DNA of 64,000 nt from Thamnidium elegans (lineage: Eukaryota > Mucoromycota > Mucoromycetes > Mucorales > Mucoraceae), in assembly GCA_025201345.1 (NCBI GenBank), contig JAIXMG010000001.1:1798001-1862000 (forward strand). The letters are read 5' to 3'. Positions 47,691-59,100 of the stretch are shown here, one piece after another. How positions within the stretch are numbered: the first letter of the stretch is position 1; each line of letters starts with the position of its first letter. The position numbers were made by a program, and so were the translations under genes. Below the pieces are notes generated by a model. The model was given only the letters and a program-made list of their open reading frames with translations, searched no databases and was not told the DNA's origin.

Positions 47691-50152
47691 GTGCCTAATT
47701 TCGTTTTTAACTTCTCCGGTAGTCAACCAGGTAGCCCTTTAGCTTCGCCCGGTGGATTTAGTAGTACTCCTGGTAGTCCTGCACAAACTGGTACCAACTT
47801 TGGTTCAAACACATCTCAATCATTTTCATTTGGCGATTCAGCAGCTACTTCTTCGACCCCAACTAATGCTTTTAATTTTAATTCTGCTTCAACTACTACC
47901 AACTCTCCCTTCAACACAAAAAGAGGTCAGTCTGAATTGGATTTGAGTGCTCCTGAACGTAACCCTATCAGACGTGCTGCTTCCGATTCAGCTTTCGGTG
48001 GTCCAGCTTCTACCAGTCAATCTTTTACATTTGGCGCAAATGCTGCGACGTCTGGTTTAACCAGTCAGCTTTCGTTTGGATCAACAGGAAGTCAATCATC
48101 TAATCTATCGTTCAGTACTCCTGCTACTACAACTAACACCCCTAGTGCACCAAGTGCACCGAGTGGAATTTCATTCGGAGCTCCTCCTGCTGCCGGAACT
48201 AATACTTCTACACCAAGTAAAATTTCATTTGGAACACCTGCTACTTCTGCAACTAACACTTCTAGTACACCAAGTGGAATATCATTCGGAACACCTGCTA
48301 CGACTGCTGCTACTACTGCTGCAACCAGCATCACTACAACTAGCGTTCCTACTAGTACTCCATCAGCTGGATTTACTTTTGGCTCAGTCGTTAGCGCTGG
48401 TACTAGTTCAATTCCAACTTCAGCACCTACCTCTGCGTTTTCATTTGGAACACCAGCATCAAAACCTGCTACTTCAATTAATACACCTTCATTTGTATTT
48501 GGAGCCTCAACCATTACCCCTTCTACTACAGCAAACTCAACTACTACAACTGCTGAAAAACCGTCTACACCAGCACCTACGAGTGGATTATCATTTGGAA
48601 CAACACCTGCTATTGTTACTTCCACACCTGCAGCTTCATCCACTGGATTGTTATTTGGGAAGCCTGCTGATACCACAAAGCCAGCTACTACTTCTACACC
48701 TACTCTTAGTTTCGGCTTATCTTCTATCTCAACCGCTCCCTCTACTACCAGCACCACTACGAGCACAGCCGATAAACCAGCTACTACTGCACCTACTTCA
48801 ACCACAAGTCCTTTCTCATTCAGTACACCAAAAACTACAGGCGCTGCATCATCTACTCCAACAATTAGTTTCGGTGGTCCTTCTACAGATGCCGCTTCTA
48901 CACCAGCAGCTAGCACATCAACATCTACTACAACTACCGCATCAAGTACTTCCACTGCTGCTCCATCTGCACCTACATCTTCTCTCTTTTCGTTAGGTAC
49001 AGTTACTTCAGATAAAGATGGCAAGAAAGCAGGTACTGTGACCAGTGCACCCTTATTGTTTGGCGCCGGAGCCACTCCCACAACTACATCAGCACTCACT
49101 ATTCCCGCAGCTGATCCTAACAAGCCCAATGTTTTCTCGTTCAGTAAAATCTTGGAAGATTTACGTAAAGTAGAAGCTCAACCACCCCACCAAATGTATG
49201 TTTCTTTAATTACACCCGCATTAGCAGCATTACAGTAAGTTTTATATTTAAATACCTGGTTTTTTTTTTAAAAAAAAAAATCTTGACAAGTTTTTTTGTT
49301 ATTATTATAGACAAAATCAAATTGTATCTCATACCAGTTTCCGTATTGACAACATTTTACCTTCTACTCGTTTTTCAGAGTTACCTGAACAAGCACAAAA
49401 GGAATTGGATGAATTAGAAAAATATGTACGTTTGGAAGCTCAACGCTGTGAATATATTGGAAATCAAAAAGTACCCAAACATTTGGAGGCAATGGAGAAA
49501 TCTTCAAAGGATACAGAAGCATTGTCACAGGTAAATATATATAAAAAAAAAAGTAGAGATAATATATATAATAGAATAATGAATATTAATATACATTTAT
49601 ATTTTTGAAGCAATTGGAAGCCCTTACATGTACATTAAAGAATCAAATGGAATCAACAAAGTCTTTCTATGAAGGTGTCAAGAATCAAATAAGACATGCA
49701 AACGAGGGTTGTGCTGTTATAGAAGCTTGTAAACATCCTGGTGATAATGCCAGATGGTTATTTGGACATTCAGAAGATGATGAGTAAGTTACTATTAAGA
49801 TTTGGTTTTGGTTCAATTCCTAACAACTTTTTATTTTTTATTTTTAGTTACTTTTCTTTACTTGCTAAGCAATTGGATAGACGTTTGGAGGAATATAAAA
49901 AGTGTATTTGGGAGATTGAAAGAACAGCTCAATCTTGGGCTCATAATAGAATGCAATCACCCCAAGGTATTTTTTTTTTGACATTTCTTATTTTGTACCT
50001 GATAATTAACTTATTTGATATTAGATGTTGCTGATATTATGCGTGCTCAAAATCAAGCCTTTTTAGCTTTATCCAATAAGGTCGCCGCCTTACATGAAAG
50101 TGTAAACGTGGAAATGAATTATTATAACCAATATTTAAGAATGTGTTCATAA
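47691..50152 (+). CDS. FG nucleoporin of the Nup58/Nup49 type
   Basis: Five exons: up to 49234, 49311-49530, 49611-49783, 49848-49966 and 50025-50152; about 727 residues from 47691. The first two thirds are low-complexity Thr/Ser/Ala/Pro with many SFG, FSFG and FGA repeats. The last third is a coiled coil: QLEALTCTLKNQMESTKSFY, LDRRLEEYKKCIWEIERTAQ, then QNQAFLALSNKVAALHESVN, resembling the end of Nup58/Nup49 in the central-channel Nup62 complex. The start is unclear: the frame is open from 47616 without an ATG, and 47691 is a GTG. Either a short upstream exon supplies the ATG or there is a sequence error near 47680-47693, where an ATG exists in another frame. Confidence 0.87.
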
Positions 50153-50854
50153 AAAAAAATATAGCCTGCCATCATTAAAATATAATTAACATTTTCTAAA
50201 GTGTCACTTTTTTTTTATGTGTAGTTGCCAAACATCGCTAGACTTTTTTTTTATTATTATTTTTCTTTATTGTTCCTCTACATACTATAATCACAAAATG
50301 CTATGAACATGTATTTTGTCATGATCAATCCTCTGGCTTCTGAATGTCCAGGTCATAGAGTATAAACCTGTGAAAAGTATTAAATGCTGGTTACATACAG
50401 TTGAGAACTCTTACGCTTAAGTCATAACTGGATATAACCTTTGCATGAGATGAAAGCCAAATCCTTCATCAAAATGTTCCTACTGTGATGACTGTCCTAT
50501 CAGGGCAGGTTATCGTTTGAATGGAACTCGTTTTATTAACTAAAACTATTTAGTTAGTCTCATTCCGAGCTCTTGGTTTGACAACCTTGTTGGATCGGCT
50601 TATAAAGCGTATTAACCAAGAAAATACGTCTACTTATTATAGTGATACAGTAAACTTACCTTATTGCCAACACAAGTATCCTATTAAATATGGCACAACA
50701 AAAATAAAATGTCTCCTATTTTTTATGTATATCAATGTGTTATCATAGACTGCTTACTTAGAAACCACCTTTTTTTTTTTAAAAAAAAAACCCCTCCCCT
50801 TAATCGTATGTTTTTAAAATTATTTTTAGAATAAGGAATATTACTTCCTTTTCA

Positions 50855-50887
<33 letters not shown>

Positions 50888-50895
50888 CAAAACAA
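50153..50895. other. intergenic
   Basis: Spacer with a T11A10 palindrome (50770-50790) and a long poly-T just before the next start codon. No gene seen. Confidence 0.55.
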
Positions 50896-51535
50896 ATGTA
50901 TAATTTAAAATACGTTCTAGTGGGAATAGTATTTGCCACTTGCTCATTATTAGTTGATGGCGCTGAAAATGTCACCACAAATAATATTGTGTCTATTGCT
51001 CATCCAAAAGCGAATCAAGTTATGTCTCCAGGACAACTAGTAATAGTACAATACACAATTCACGGTACACCTAAAAGTGAGTATATACACACACATATAT
51101 ATATATTACAGAGAAAATATTAACAATTCTCTATAAAAAGATGGAACACATCAAAACGAAAGGGTCAACTATCCCGACTCATTAGACATGATACTTCGCT
51201 GGACTGATAAAAAGAACAAAACTATCGAATTTTTAGCATTAAATGGGTTAAATACTGATCCCTATGTAGACCTTGTAAAGAATCAAGATTATAGCCATAG
51301 ATGGAAGTTACCCAATTGTCACTTTTTCAGACGTTATTTGCCTACCGAATGGTCGTTTTCCTTAATATTTCAATCGCAGTACCATGAGGTTTTATCAGTT
51401 ATTCTACCTATCAACGGTACAAAAAATCACGCTGTAGTAGTCCCATTAGGACCTGAACAATCTGATATTGTTGTTCCTATTTCCGTACAATTTAATACTA
51501 CACTTATGGACGATCCTCATCATAAAGGGTGTTAA
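50896..51535 (+). CDS. small secreted protein, Kre9/Knh1-like N-terminal fold possible
   Basis: Two exons, 50896-51076 and 51141-51535, encode 191 residues. A clear signal peptide (MYNLKYVLVGIVFATCSLLV, cleaved around Ala23) is followed by IAHPKANQVMSPGQLVIVQY. The I-x-x-P ... G-x-x-V-x-I pattern resembles the N-terminal domain shared by Kre9/Knh1 and Ser/Thr-rich wall proteins. There are several N-glycosylation sites (NVT, NKT, NGT, NTT). No GPI signal and no C-terminal transmembrane segment, so it is predicted to be secreted to the wall or medium. Family assignment is tentative. Confidence 0.75.
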
Positions 51536-53203
51536 TTATGTAATCGGCGTAATAGTTATATATGTGCGTGTAGCTTTTTTTTTTTCGTCTTTAATAATAA
51601 AACATATACTGCTAATTTATTCCTTAAAAATTATGATTGATATGTCGTGTTCGAATATTGATTATTGTGGTCTGTATGACCATCTCAGATTGAACTAGTA
51701 TGCGAGTATACCAAGGATAAGCAAGGGGCTAAGAGGGGGTGTTGTTTACAACTAAATGGACCAAGTTCAAATAACCATTGGAGATTGTGTATATATCATA
51801 TCTTTTTTTAAAAAAAAACCGAAATGTGAATGAAATCTAGACCTTATAATAAGTATTCGAGGGTTTAAATATAAAGATAATTATATATTCTATGTACCTT
51901 TATGTCATTTGAACTTTAGAAATGTCTTAATTTCAAGTTTCAACGCTATTGTATCTCCTTCTTCTTGATATTTCACGCGAATATGGAACTATGTACACAG
52001 TCATTAACTTCAATAACTCATGGGAATAATGAGATTTCGCCTTCTTGTAACAACTTGAAAACTTCATCAACAAAGGATTCCAATCATTTTTCAGGATCAA
52101 GTGGTACTTGCTCTACTTTCCCTTATTGTCAAGGACAGTGAGCGGCATATGTTTCAAACAGTTGTTGATATTCTAAAGTAGAAGTCGTGGCAAAGTGAAT
52201 TTTATTTTTTAGTTACGGACATTTAATTTTCGCAAAGCGGCAATATTTACCATTTATCAATGTTCTTCAAATAAGGGATCGATTCGTCACGTAAATGTTG
52301 TCCTATCTTTTTGTTTTTGTAGGAATCGCAAATACGAAAAAAGAAAGTAACAATTACGATTTTTGAATAAACTGGAAAATGTTGCGTAGGTTTTCCAAAC
52401 ACCAAAAAAAAAAAAAAAACTTGATAGGAAAATTCAGTTTCACAATCAAAGAAAATATTTATAACAGAGTATTTATTATAAAGCATATATTTACGAAAAT
52501 GATGGTTAGATTAAAAACTAAAGAAACATGAGATATTTATTGTTAAAAAAAAATGTAACATACGATATAAAAAAGAAGGTATATTTAGTATTCCATTCAA
52601 GCTGTGTTACTAAAACAAAAAAGTCACCCATTGTTCTATTTAACGTTTTTTATCTTATTTATTTGCACCACTTATTTATAGCTACAAGTTTGTTTCACTT
52701 AATTTGACATCTTATTGCGTAAACATTCACAGAGTTTCGCCACTGTTATTAATTTACGTGTCTGAGATGAATAACTCGGCGCAAGACGTATATTTTCTCT
52801 GATCTAAGCTCGAATAGAAATAAAAGAAAAAATTTTACGCTCTGATGAAAAGTATTACGATATCTTCTTCAGGCACAAAACACTGTCATTTATTTTGATA
52901 AGCATTTAAAAAAGAAAGATGTAAATTAAAATTGTGTCTAGTAAACTTTTGGATATTGTAGCTCTCAAACACAATTTAATATGTAAACTAACTCAATGAA
53001 ACAAAGACAAAAAAAAGCTGTTACCACTCTCACACAACCTTGGACCAAAAGAAACCTGTCAGTCCTATTTATGCAGAATGGATAGGGATTACGTTGTTGC
53101 CTTCCTGGGCCTGAAAAATAAAATATGTATTTTGCCTACGTGTGACGTTTATAATGGTCTGTTATCCTTAAAAAAAATCAGAGGGTAATAAATTGTTTCC
53201 TTT
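51536..53203. other. intergenic with a decayed coding fragment
   Basis: A 1.7-kb AT-rich spacer with a T7A9 palindrome (51803-51818), a decayed minus-strand coding stretch (51982-52201, own entry) and a poly-A run at 52403. Nothing intact. Confidence 0.5.
51982..52201 (-). pseudogene. decayed coding fragment with multiple nonsense codons
   Basis: One minus-strand frame stays protein-like (TSTLEYQQLFETYAAHCP, then GKVEQVPLDPEK, then LESFVDEVFKLLQEGEISLF, then VIEVNDCVHSSIFA) but is cut by TGA, TAA, TGA and TGA with no frameshift. This looks like a relic damaged by point mutations only. Probably transposon-derived, family not recognised. Confidence 0.4.
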
Positions 53204-55029
53204 ATGCAATCTAGTAAACCATTTCATCAAACATCCATGACGCAAGAAAAACCACTTGAAGGTTCTATACCTAGAAAGGCAGGTATTACAATACAGTCCT
53301 CAGCTCCTTTATACGCTCAAAGACACCACGACCATCTTCAACCTACTCATCATGATAACGGAGAAAAAGCACCTTCTGTCACCACAAATGCCAATTTGAA
53401 TCCTTATGGATCAGGTCAGCATGGCACACCGCCTAATTTACTTGTTCAATCTCATGATAATAATAGTCATGATCATATCTATCAAGGCGATAACCAAGTA
53501 TATCACGTTCACGCTCATCATGATCACGCTCACCACGACCATTCCCAACACGACCATTCTCAGCATAACCATTCTCAACACGACCATTCCCAACACGACC
53601 ATAGTCACCATGACAACGCTCACCATGACCACGGCCATGACCACCACGGCCACAGCCACGCGCCCCAACATAACTATACTCCCGTATACACACGTCCTTT
53701 ACCTTCGTGGATAGAAATATTTTCACAACTTTCACCTGTTCAGAAAACAATCTTTACATGGTTCTTGGTCCACAGTGGTATTGGAGTTTGGTTATACTGT
53801 ATGGGAACCAGTCGAGAAAGTTTAAGTAAGTTTTTGTTGTATAATCTGGGGAAACAGGATATTAAAAAAAAAGAATAATGTAGGTCTTGTTGGGTTTTCC
53901 TATCTTGTCATATTTGATGCCTTGGGAGTCCTCAATTCGTTTGTATCAAGTGTACTTAAGACTAATTCTGCATTTGGCATTTCAAATACAAAGCGTCCTT
54001 ATGGGTAAAACCTCCTTTTTAATGGAATATTATTTCATACTGTATACTAAATAGTTTATATGTAGTGCACATCGATATGAAATCGTGTTCGCGTTAGGTA
54101 CTACTATTTACCTTATGTTTGCTACAATGCATAATACGAAAGAATCTTTGGAGCATTTCTTGTTGAAAGAGCATCATGGCAAATCAGAAGTTCGTAAAGA
54201 GTAAGATATACTTTTTCTTTTCTTTTTTTTTTTGTTTTTTTTGTTTTTTTGTAAATTTTAACGTTATAATAGTCATCATTTGAAGATTAGTTTGGGTATG
54301 TTTTTTCTTGTTGGGTTTGCACTTACAGCTACATGCCTTTCTTGTATAACGCTAAGAAACCACGATAATTTTGTTCGATGTAAGATAAAAGTTTTTTTTT
54401 TTATTTTATTTTTTTAAAAAAAAAATCAAGAAAATATAGGTTGTAACTATATCAAATAGATTTAAGAAGAAGACCAACGACAGTACAAGGGTTCTCTTAT
54501 AATGTGATTAATAGAGCCAGAGGAAATCCTATTCATGCTCTACTTTCTAATGTTTATTCTTTGTCGATTGCATTATGCGGTTCGGTGATTTTGGTTACTT
54601 ACATGTTTGGAATAGCTACACCATTTGTTGATAACTTTTTAGCACTATCGGAATCTGTGGTTATGTTTTATTTAGGATACCCTACAGCCAAAGCTTTAGC
54701 CAAGGTATTATTACAAACAACACCTAATACAGTTCAAAATGGAGTAGAGAATCGTCTTCGAGAGGTAAATAAAATGAATTACGGCACCAATAATTTTACA
54801 ATTAAAAAAAAAAAAATGATATTAGATTCAACAAGATCCAAATATTCTTCACGTAGATCGAGTTCATTTTTGGCAAACAACATATGGTAAATGTGTAGGT
54901 ACGATAGAGATTCAAGTCAGATCTGATGCAGATGAACAAGCTGTATTACAACTTGTTTACCAAAAATTAGAAGGTTTAACAAGTTCTGATGATAATGAAA
55001 GTGAATTAACTGTCAGTATTTTTAAATAA
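53204..55029 (+). CDS. His-rich cation diffusion facilitator, ZRG17/ZnT6-like
   Basis: Six exons (53204-53825, 53884-54004, 54066-54200, 54273-54379, 54460-54764, 54826-55029) encode 497 residues. The cytosolic N terminus has a long His-rich repeat (HDHSQ-type units, about residues 103-150). Membrane segments follow (TIFTWFLVHSGIGVWLYC, SYLVIFDALGVLNSFVSS and others). The region ALLSNVYSLSIALCGSVILV carries Asn where active transporters have the second Asp of the HxxxD site, and the first site also lacks its His. ZRG17 and ZnT6 are similarly altered and work as partners of Msc2/ZnT5 to load Zn into the ER/Golgi. A C-terminal CTD-like domain is present (HVDRVHFWQTTYGKCVGTIE). CDF membership is solid; the partner role is inference. 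Confidence 0.85.
53505..53668 (+). repeat. tandem His-Asp-His coding repeat
   Basis: Imperfect 15-bp units (CACGACCATTCTCAA-like) encode HDHSQ/HDHAH repeats in the CDF gene. They create long but meaningless open frames on the other strand and in other phases. Confidence 0.85.
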
Positions 55030-55113
55030 AAAAAAAAAGCTTTGGAGGGGACTGTAAAATAAATAAATCATTTTTATTTTTTCCCTTTTTTTCTTTTCTT
55101 TTCTCTTAACGAG

Positions 55114-56464
55114 ATGTCCGACTCTTTTTTAAAACAAAACGTACCTCAATGGCTTCATTATGCTTTAACCTTCACAGGCATTACAGGCTTAACTGGAGTT
55201 ATTCTATTATACATGTATCAATGTAAACTCATTTACCCTGCTTCCTTTCCTGAAGGTTCACGTCAAGAGGTAAGTTACAAGTCAAAATGATGAAGAAGAA
55301 TAAACAACTAAAATAAATATAAAAAGGTAGCAAAACCTTCTGATTTTGGAATGCAATATACCGAACAAGATTTAATAACCAAAGATAAAGTGTTAATAAA
55401 GAGTTATATCATTTTACAACAAGATACCAATAAAGCCAAAAAGACACCCACTATTCTTTATTTCCATGTAAGCAATAACCACAAACCTTATATATCACTT
55501 TATTAACTTTAAAAAAAAAAAATACATATAGGCTAATGCTGGTAATATGGTAAGGAGAATGAATCCGAATATATATATATATATATATTTTATATGTGTA
55601 AAAGGAGATGGGGATAAAAGGAGAAAACTTATTTGTTTGTATTTATATAGGGTCATCGTTTACCTATTGCCAAAGTTTTATATGATAGATTTGACTGTAA
55701 TGTAGTCATGTTATCGTATAGAGGATACGGCAAAAGTGAAGGTACACCAAATGAAAAGGGTTTAAGAATTGATGCACAAACCATATTAGATTTTGTAAGA
55801 GAACATGATATATTGAAAGATACACCATTAATTGCTTATGGTCAATCCATTGGTGGTGCTGTTGCTATTGATTTAGTTTCTCGTAACGAAGATTCGTTTT
55901 CTGGATTAATGATTGAAAATACGTTTTTAAGCTTGGTAAATGTTTTTATAACTATTATTGATATATTTATATACTAAACAAGTTTTTTTTTTTTTTGTAG
56001 CCTAAATTAATTCCTAGTGTAATGCCTTTCTTAAAGCATTTTACATTTTTATGTCATCAGCAATGGCCAAGTGAGAAGAGTATTCAACAAATCGTCAATA
56101 TACCGATTTTATTCTTGGCGGGAGCAAAAGATGAATTGGTGCCACCTTCTCATATGGTTGCATTGAATGAATTAAGTGAAACTAGAGGAAATAAAACTTG
56201 GGTAGGATTTCCTAATGGTATGCATAATGACACTTGCATGCAGCCAGGTTACTTTACTGCTATTCGTGAATTTTTAGAATCTCAAATATTAAAGGAAGAA
56301 CAGCCCTCTGTACCAGTGCAGGAAAAGAAGAAGACTACTTTAGATGAAAGCTATATTGATGGTCGTTTAGTTACCGATGAAGATAAAACCTATCAATTAG
56401 TAAGTGGTGTTGCCGATATCAAAGGAGAAACTCATAATTTCCAAGTTGAAGAGATTGAATTGGA

Positions 56465-56468
<4 letters not shown>
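55114..56468 (+). CDS. BEM46: BEM46/ABHD13-like alpha/beta hydrolase
   Basis: Five exons (55114-55269, 55327-55467, 55532-55549, 55651-55935, 56001-56468) encode 355 residues; exon 3 is only 18 nt (six codons, ANAGNM). One N-terminal membrane anchor (about 17-35). The core has YFHANAGNMGHR (oxyanion loop), VMLSYRGYGKSEG, the nucleophile elbow GQSIGG, the acid in FLAGAKDELVP and the His in NGMHNDT, a complete Ser-Asp-His triad. BEM46-family proteins are ER/plasma-membrane-associated serine hydrolases linked to polarity in fungi; the substrate is unknown. The next gene starts 105 nt after the stop codon. Confidence 0.94.

Positions 56469-56501
<33 letters not shown>
56466..56501 (+). repeat. 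(TAA)n microsatellite
   Basis: About twelve TAA units beginning with the stop codon of the BEM46-like gene. Confidence 0.9.
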
Positions 56502-56503
<2 letters not shown>

Positions 56504-56573
56504 GCTTGTTTCATTAAATATCCGCCTTTTTTTTTTTCTTTCTGTGTACACATACTGTTTTTTTAAAAAAAAA

Positions 56574-58237
56574 ATGCATAATATTATAAAGCAAAGACAA
56601 TATGGCTTGATAAAGCCTTTAAAACTGGAAAGAGAAGAAATAACCAGACGCGCATATAATTTACAACCAAGTCAATCGAAAGAGATTGCACTTTCTCATC
56701 GTGGTAATCTATAGATTCCTCTTTCCCCCCCCCCTTTTTTTTTTTTACAAATGTATGTTTCCGCAGCATAATGACAACAATAATAATAATAGGTGGAGTT
56801 AATACGTTAAAGGTAGAAACAACTGAACAAAAATAGTAAGTTATTTTTTTTTTAAAAAAAAAAAGAAGTTCCTTCCTTCCTTTCTTGTACAAACCAAATT
56901 ATAGTTTGTTGTCGGGCGGTGGTGATGGTAAAGTTCATATATTTGATCTTGATTCGGAGCATGTTCAAAAAGAACCTATTGCTAGTATTTCCAGGTTAAT
57001 AATTATAACAATAAAAAAAAAGACCAATAAAAAGTGTTACAAGTAATTAAAAAAATTCAGTCCTACAGAGCGGATCGACATCAATATGCCGTCACCTCGG
57101 TAACCTGGTATCCATTTGATACAGGCATGTTTGTTACTTCAAGTTATGACAAGACAATAAAAGTATGGGATACCAATACAATGTCAATTGCGTATCAATA
57201 TGATTTTGAGTGTAGAGTAAATCAACAGTCAATGTCTCCAATTGCTCCTCATTCTCTTGTTGCAAGTAAGTTTTTTTTTTTGGTCGGATACGACAATAAA
57301 TTAATTAAATACATGTAATAGGTGCAGCTTCAGAACCCAGGATAAGGTTGTGTGACTTGAACAGTGGTGCCTTTACTCACTCGTTAATGGGTCACTCTGG
57401 ATCGGTTTTATCTTGTATATGGTCACCCAATCAAGACTATATCTTGTACTCTGGAGGGTAAACTGTTATCAATGTAATAATCACATCGTCATTTAACTTT
57501 TTTTTTTTTGGTGTGTAGTAATGATCATACAATTCGTGTTTGGGATATTCGACGTGCTTCATCTTGTTTAATGTCTCTTGATCAAAATAACGCCCGTAAA
57601 GTATATATTATAAAACCTCCTATAATTTAATATTGAACGCCCTTAAAAAAAAAATAAAAAAAAATAGTTGATCCCTTGGCAGATACCAATACAGCACATG
57701 GTAAAGGCGTGAATGGATTATCTCTGACAAATGATGGTAGATATTTAGTGTCACTCGGACTTGATGAAAAGATCCGGTTATGGGATACAGAGACGGGACA
57801 CAATACATTTGTCAACTATGGATCCAATTGGAGAAACCGATTTCAACTGTCATTAGAACCTACAATATCAGGTCCAGACGTATGGCCTCCACTCTTATAT
57901 GTACCTAGTGATGATCGAAAGATATTAGTTTATCGATTGCTTGATGGTGTACTTGTTCGAAAATTAAAAGGTCATTATGGTAGAGTCTCTTGTATTGAAA
58001 AAAGAGAAGCCTATCAAGAATTTTATAGTGGTTCAAGCGCCAGTGAAATACTAAGTTGGGAACCTCCGAAGCAAGATGATGATGATGATTGGATTAAAAC
58101 TGCGGAAGAGGTAAAATTCCTTTTTTTTTAATATGTATAAATGCATGAATACATGAATTTTAAAAAAAAAATATAAATACAATGTATAGATGGACTTGAA
58201 TGCATGGAGTGAAAGTGAAGATAGTTTACCAGCTTGA
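56574..58237 (+). CDS. ERCC8: ERCC8/CSA WD40 protein (transcription-coupled repair)
   Basis: Eight exons (56574-56703, 56793-56835, 56905-56994, 57069-57265, 57322-57457, 57519-57595, 57668-58110, 58190-58237) encode 387 residues. WD blades include LLSGGGDGKVHIFDLD, VTSVTWYPFDTGMF, SSYDKTIKVWDTNTM, HSGSVLSCIWSPN, NDHTIRVWDIRRA, GVNGLSLTNDG and LKGHYGRVSC, in the CSA order, with the acidic C-terminal tail including AWSESEDS. CSA is the substrate receptor of a CUL4-DDB1 ubiquitin ligase that acts at stalled RNA polymerase II. Exons 4 and 6 need the acceptor at 57068 and the donor at 57596; nearby alternatives break the frame. The start codon abuts a T7A10 palindrome. Confidence 0.94.
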
Positions 58238-58432
58238 TTTATTATTATAAATAAAAAATAGCTTGTTTTTTACAGCTGATCTCTTTTGGAAATATTAGGG
58301 GTAACGTTAGTTTGCGGTCTAATATCGCGCCGACATACACCTTTCTTGTGTAATCGTGTAACAACCACTTTCTTTTTTTTTTTTAGCCTTTTAGAAATGG
58401 ATCCGGGGCCGAACTATGAAACGAATAAATGC

Positions 58433-58467
<35 letters not shown>

Positions 58468-58556
58468 TGTCGCATGCCAAAAATTGAGTTTTTCTTTTTC
58501 CTTTTCTATTACTTTTTTTTTTCTAATTATCACGCTACTAAAAAATATTTTAAAAA
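58238..58556. other. intergenic
   Basis: Short AT-rich spacer with poly-T, poly-A and TA runs; promoter of the next small gene. Confidence 0.6.
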
Positions 58557-58984
58557 ATGGGTTGTTGTATATCGCATTTTGAAAAGGTATTAAAGGATAT
58601 ACAATTCATCATTGTACTGTCATTTATACTAATATCACTTCTTTTTTTTTTTTTTAGGAAACCGTACATGAAGTTACTTTAGATGCTAACGGTGTCGCTC
58701 AACGTGTTCCTAAAGGACAAGGAACTCATTTCATTCATATCTCACAAAATAACGAAACTCACTTAGAAGAAAAGGTAACATTCTATATATATATATAAAC
58801 TGTTTTTTTTAATGTATATTTATTTGTAAACTCTCTGCAGTCTGACCAACCTTCGTGTCCTGCGCCTACACACAATAATGCCACCAATAATAAATGGCCT
58901 TCACTTACAACACCACCTAGTTATAACAGCAAAGTTGCACCTTCCTTTGAAGTCAAAGATGAAGAGAAAAAGACTAGCTCATAA
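58557..58984 (+). CDS. small lipid-anchored protein (N-myristoyl/palmitoyl candidate) with PPxY motif
   Basis: Three exons (58557-58586, 58658-58774, 58841-58984) encode 96 residues. The N terminus MGCCISHFEK is a textbook N-myristoylation site (Gly2, Ser6) with two adjacent cysteines for palmitoylation, so a membrane-anchored cytosolic protein is predicted. The middle (VTLDANGVAQRVPKGQGTHF) may be a small conserved patch. TPPSYNSK near the C terminus contains PPSY, the motif read by WW domains of Rsp5/Nedd4-type ligases. Yeast Ego1/Meh1 has a comparable dual-lipidated start, but the rest is not clearly alike. Family not recognised. Confidence 0.7.
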
Positions 58985-59039
58985 ATGACGTGCTTGTAAA
59001 AAAAAAAAAAGGATAGTTCATTCTATTACCTTTTTGTCA

Positions 59040-59100
<61 letters not shown>

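Noticed and set aside
48076..48996. 306-codon + strand frame inside the nucleoporin
   Set aside because: Alternate phase of the repeat region, Leu/His/Gln-rich, no domain.
48092..49129. 345-codon minus-strand open frame opposite the nucleoporin
   Set aside because: It is the antisense of Thr/Ser/Ala/Pro-rich FG repeats; low-complexity Val/Ala/Gly protein without start context or introns.
53433..53750. Minus-strand frame rich in Gly/Arg/His opposite the CDF His repeat
   Set aside because: Antisense product of the His-Asp repeat.
56995..57068. Apparent frame break in ERCC8 between exons 3 and 4
   Set aside because: Using the acceptor at 57068 instead of 57060 restores the frame and the conserved sequence; no sequencing error is needed.
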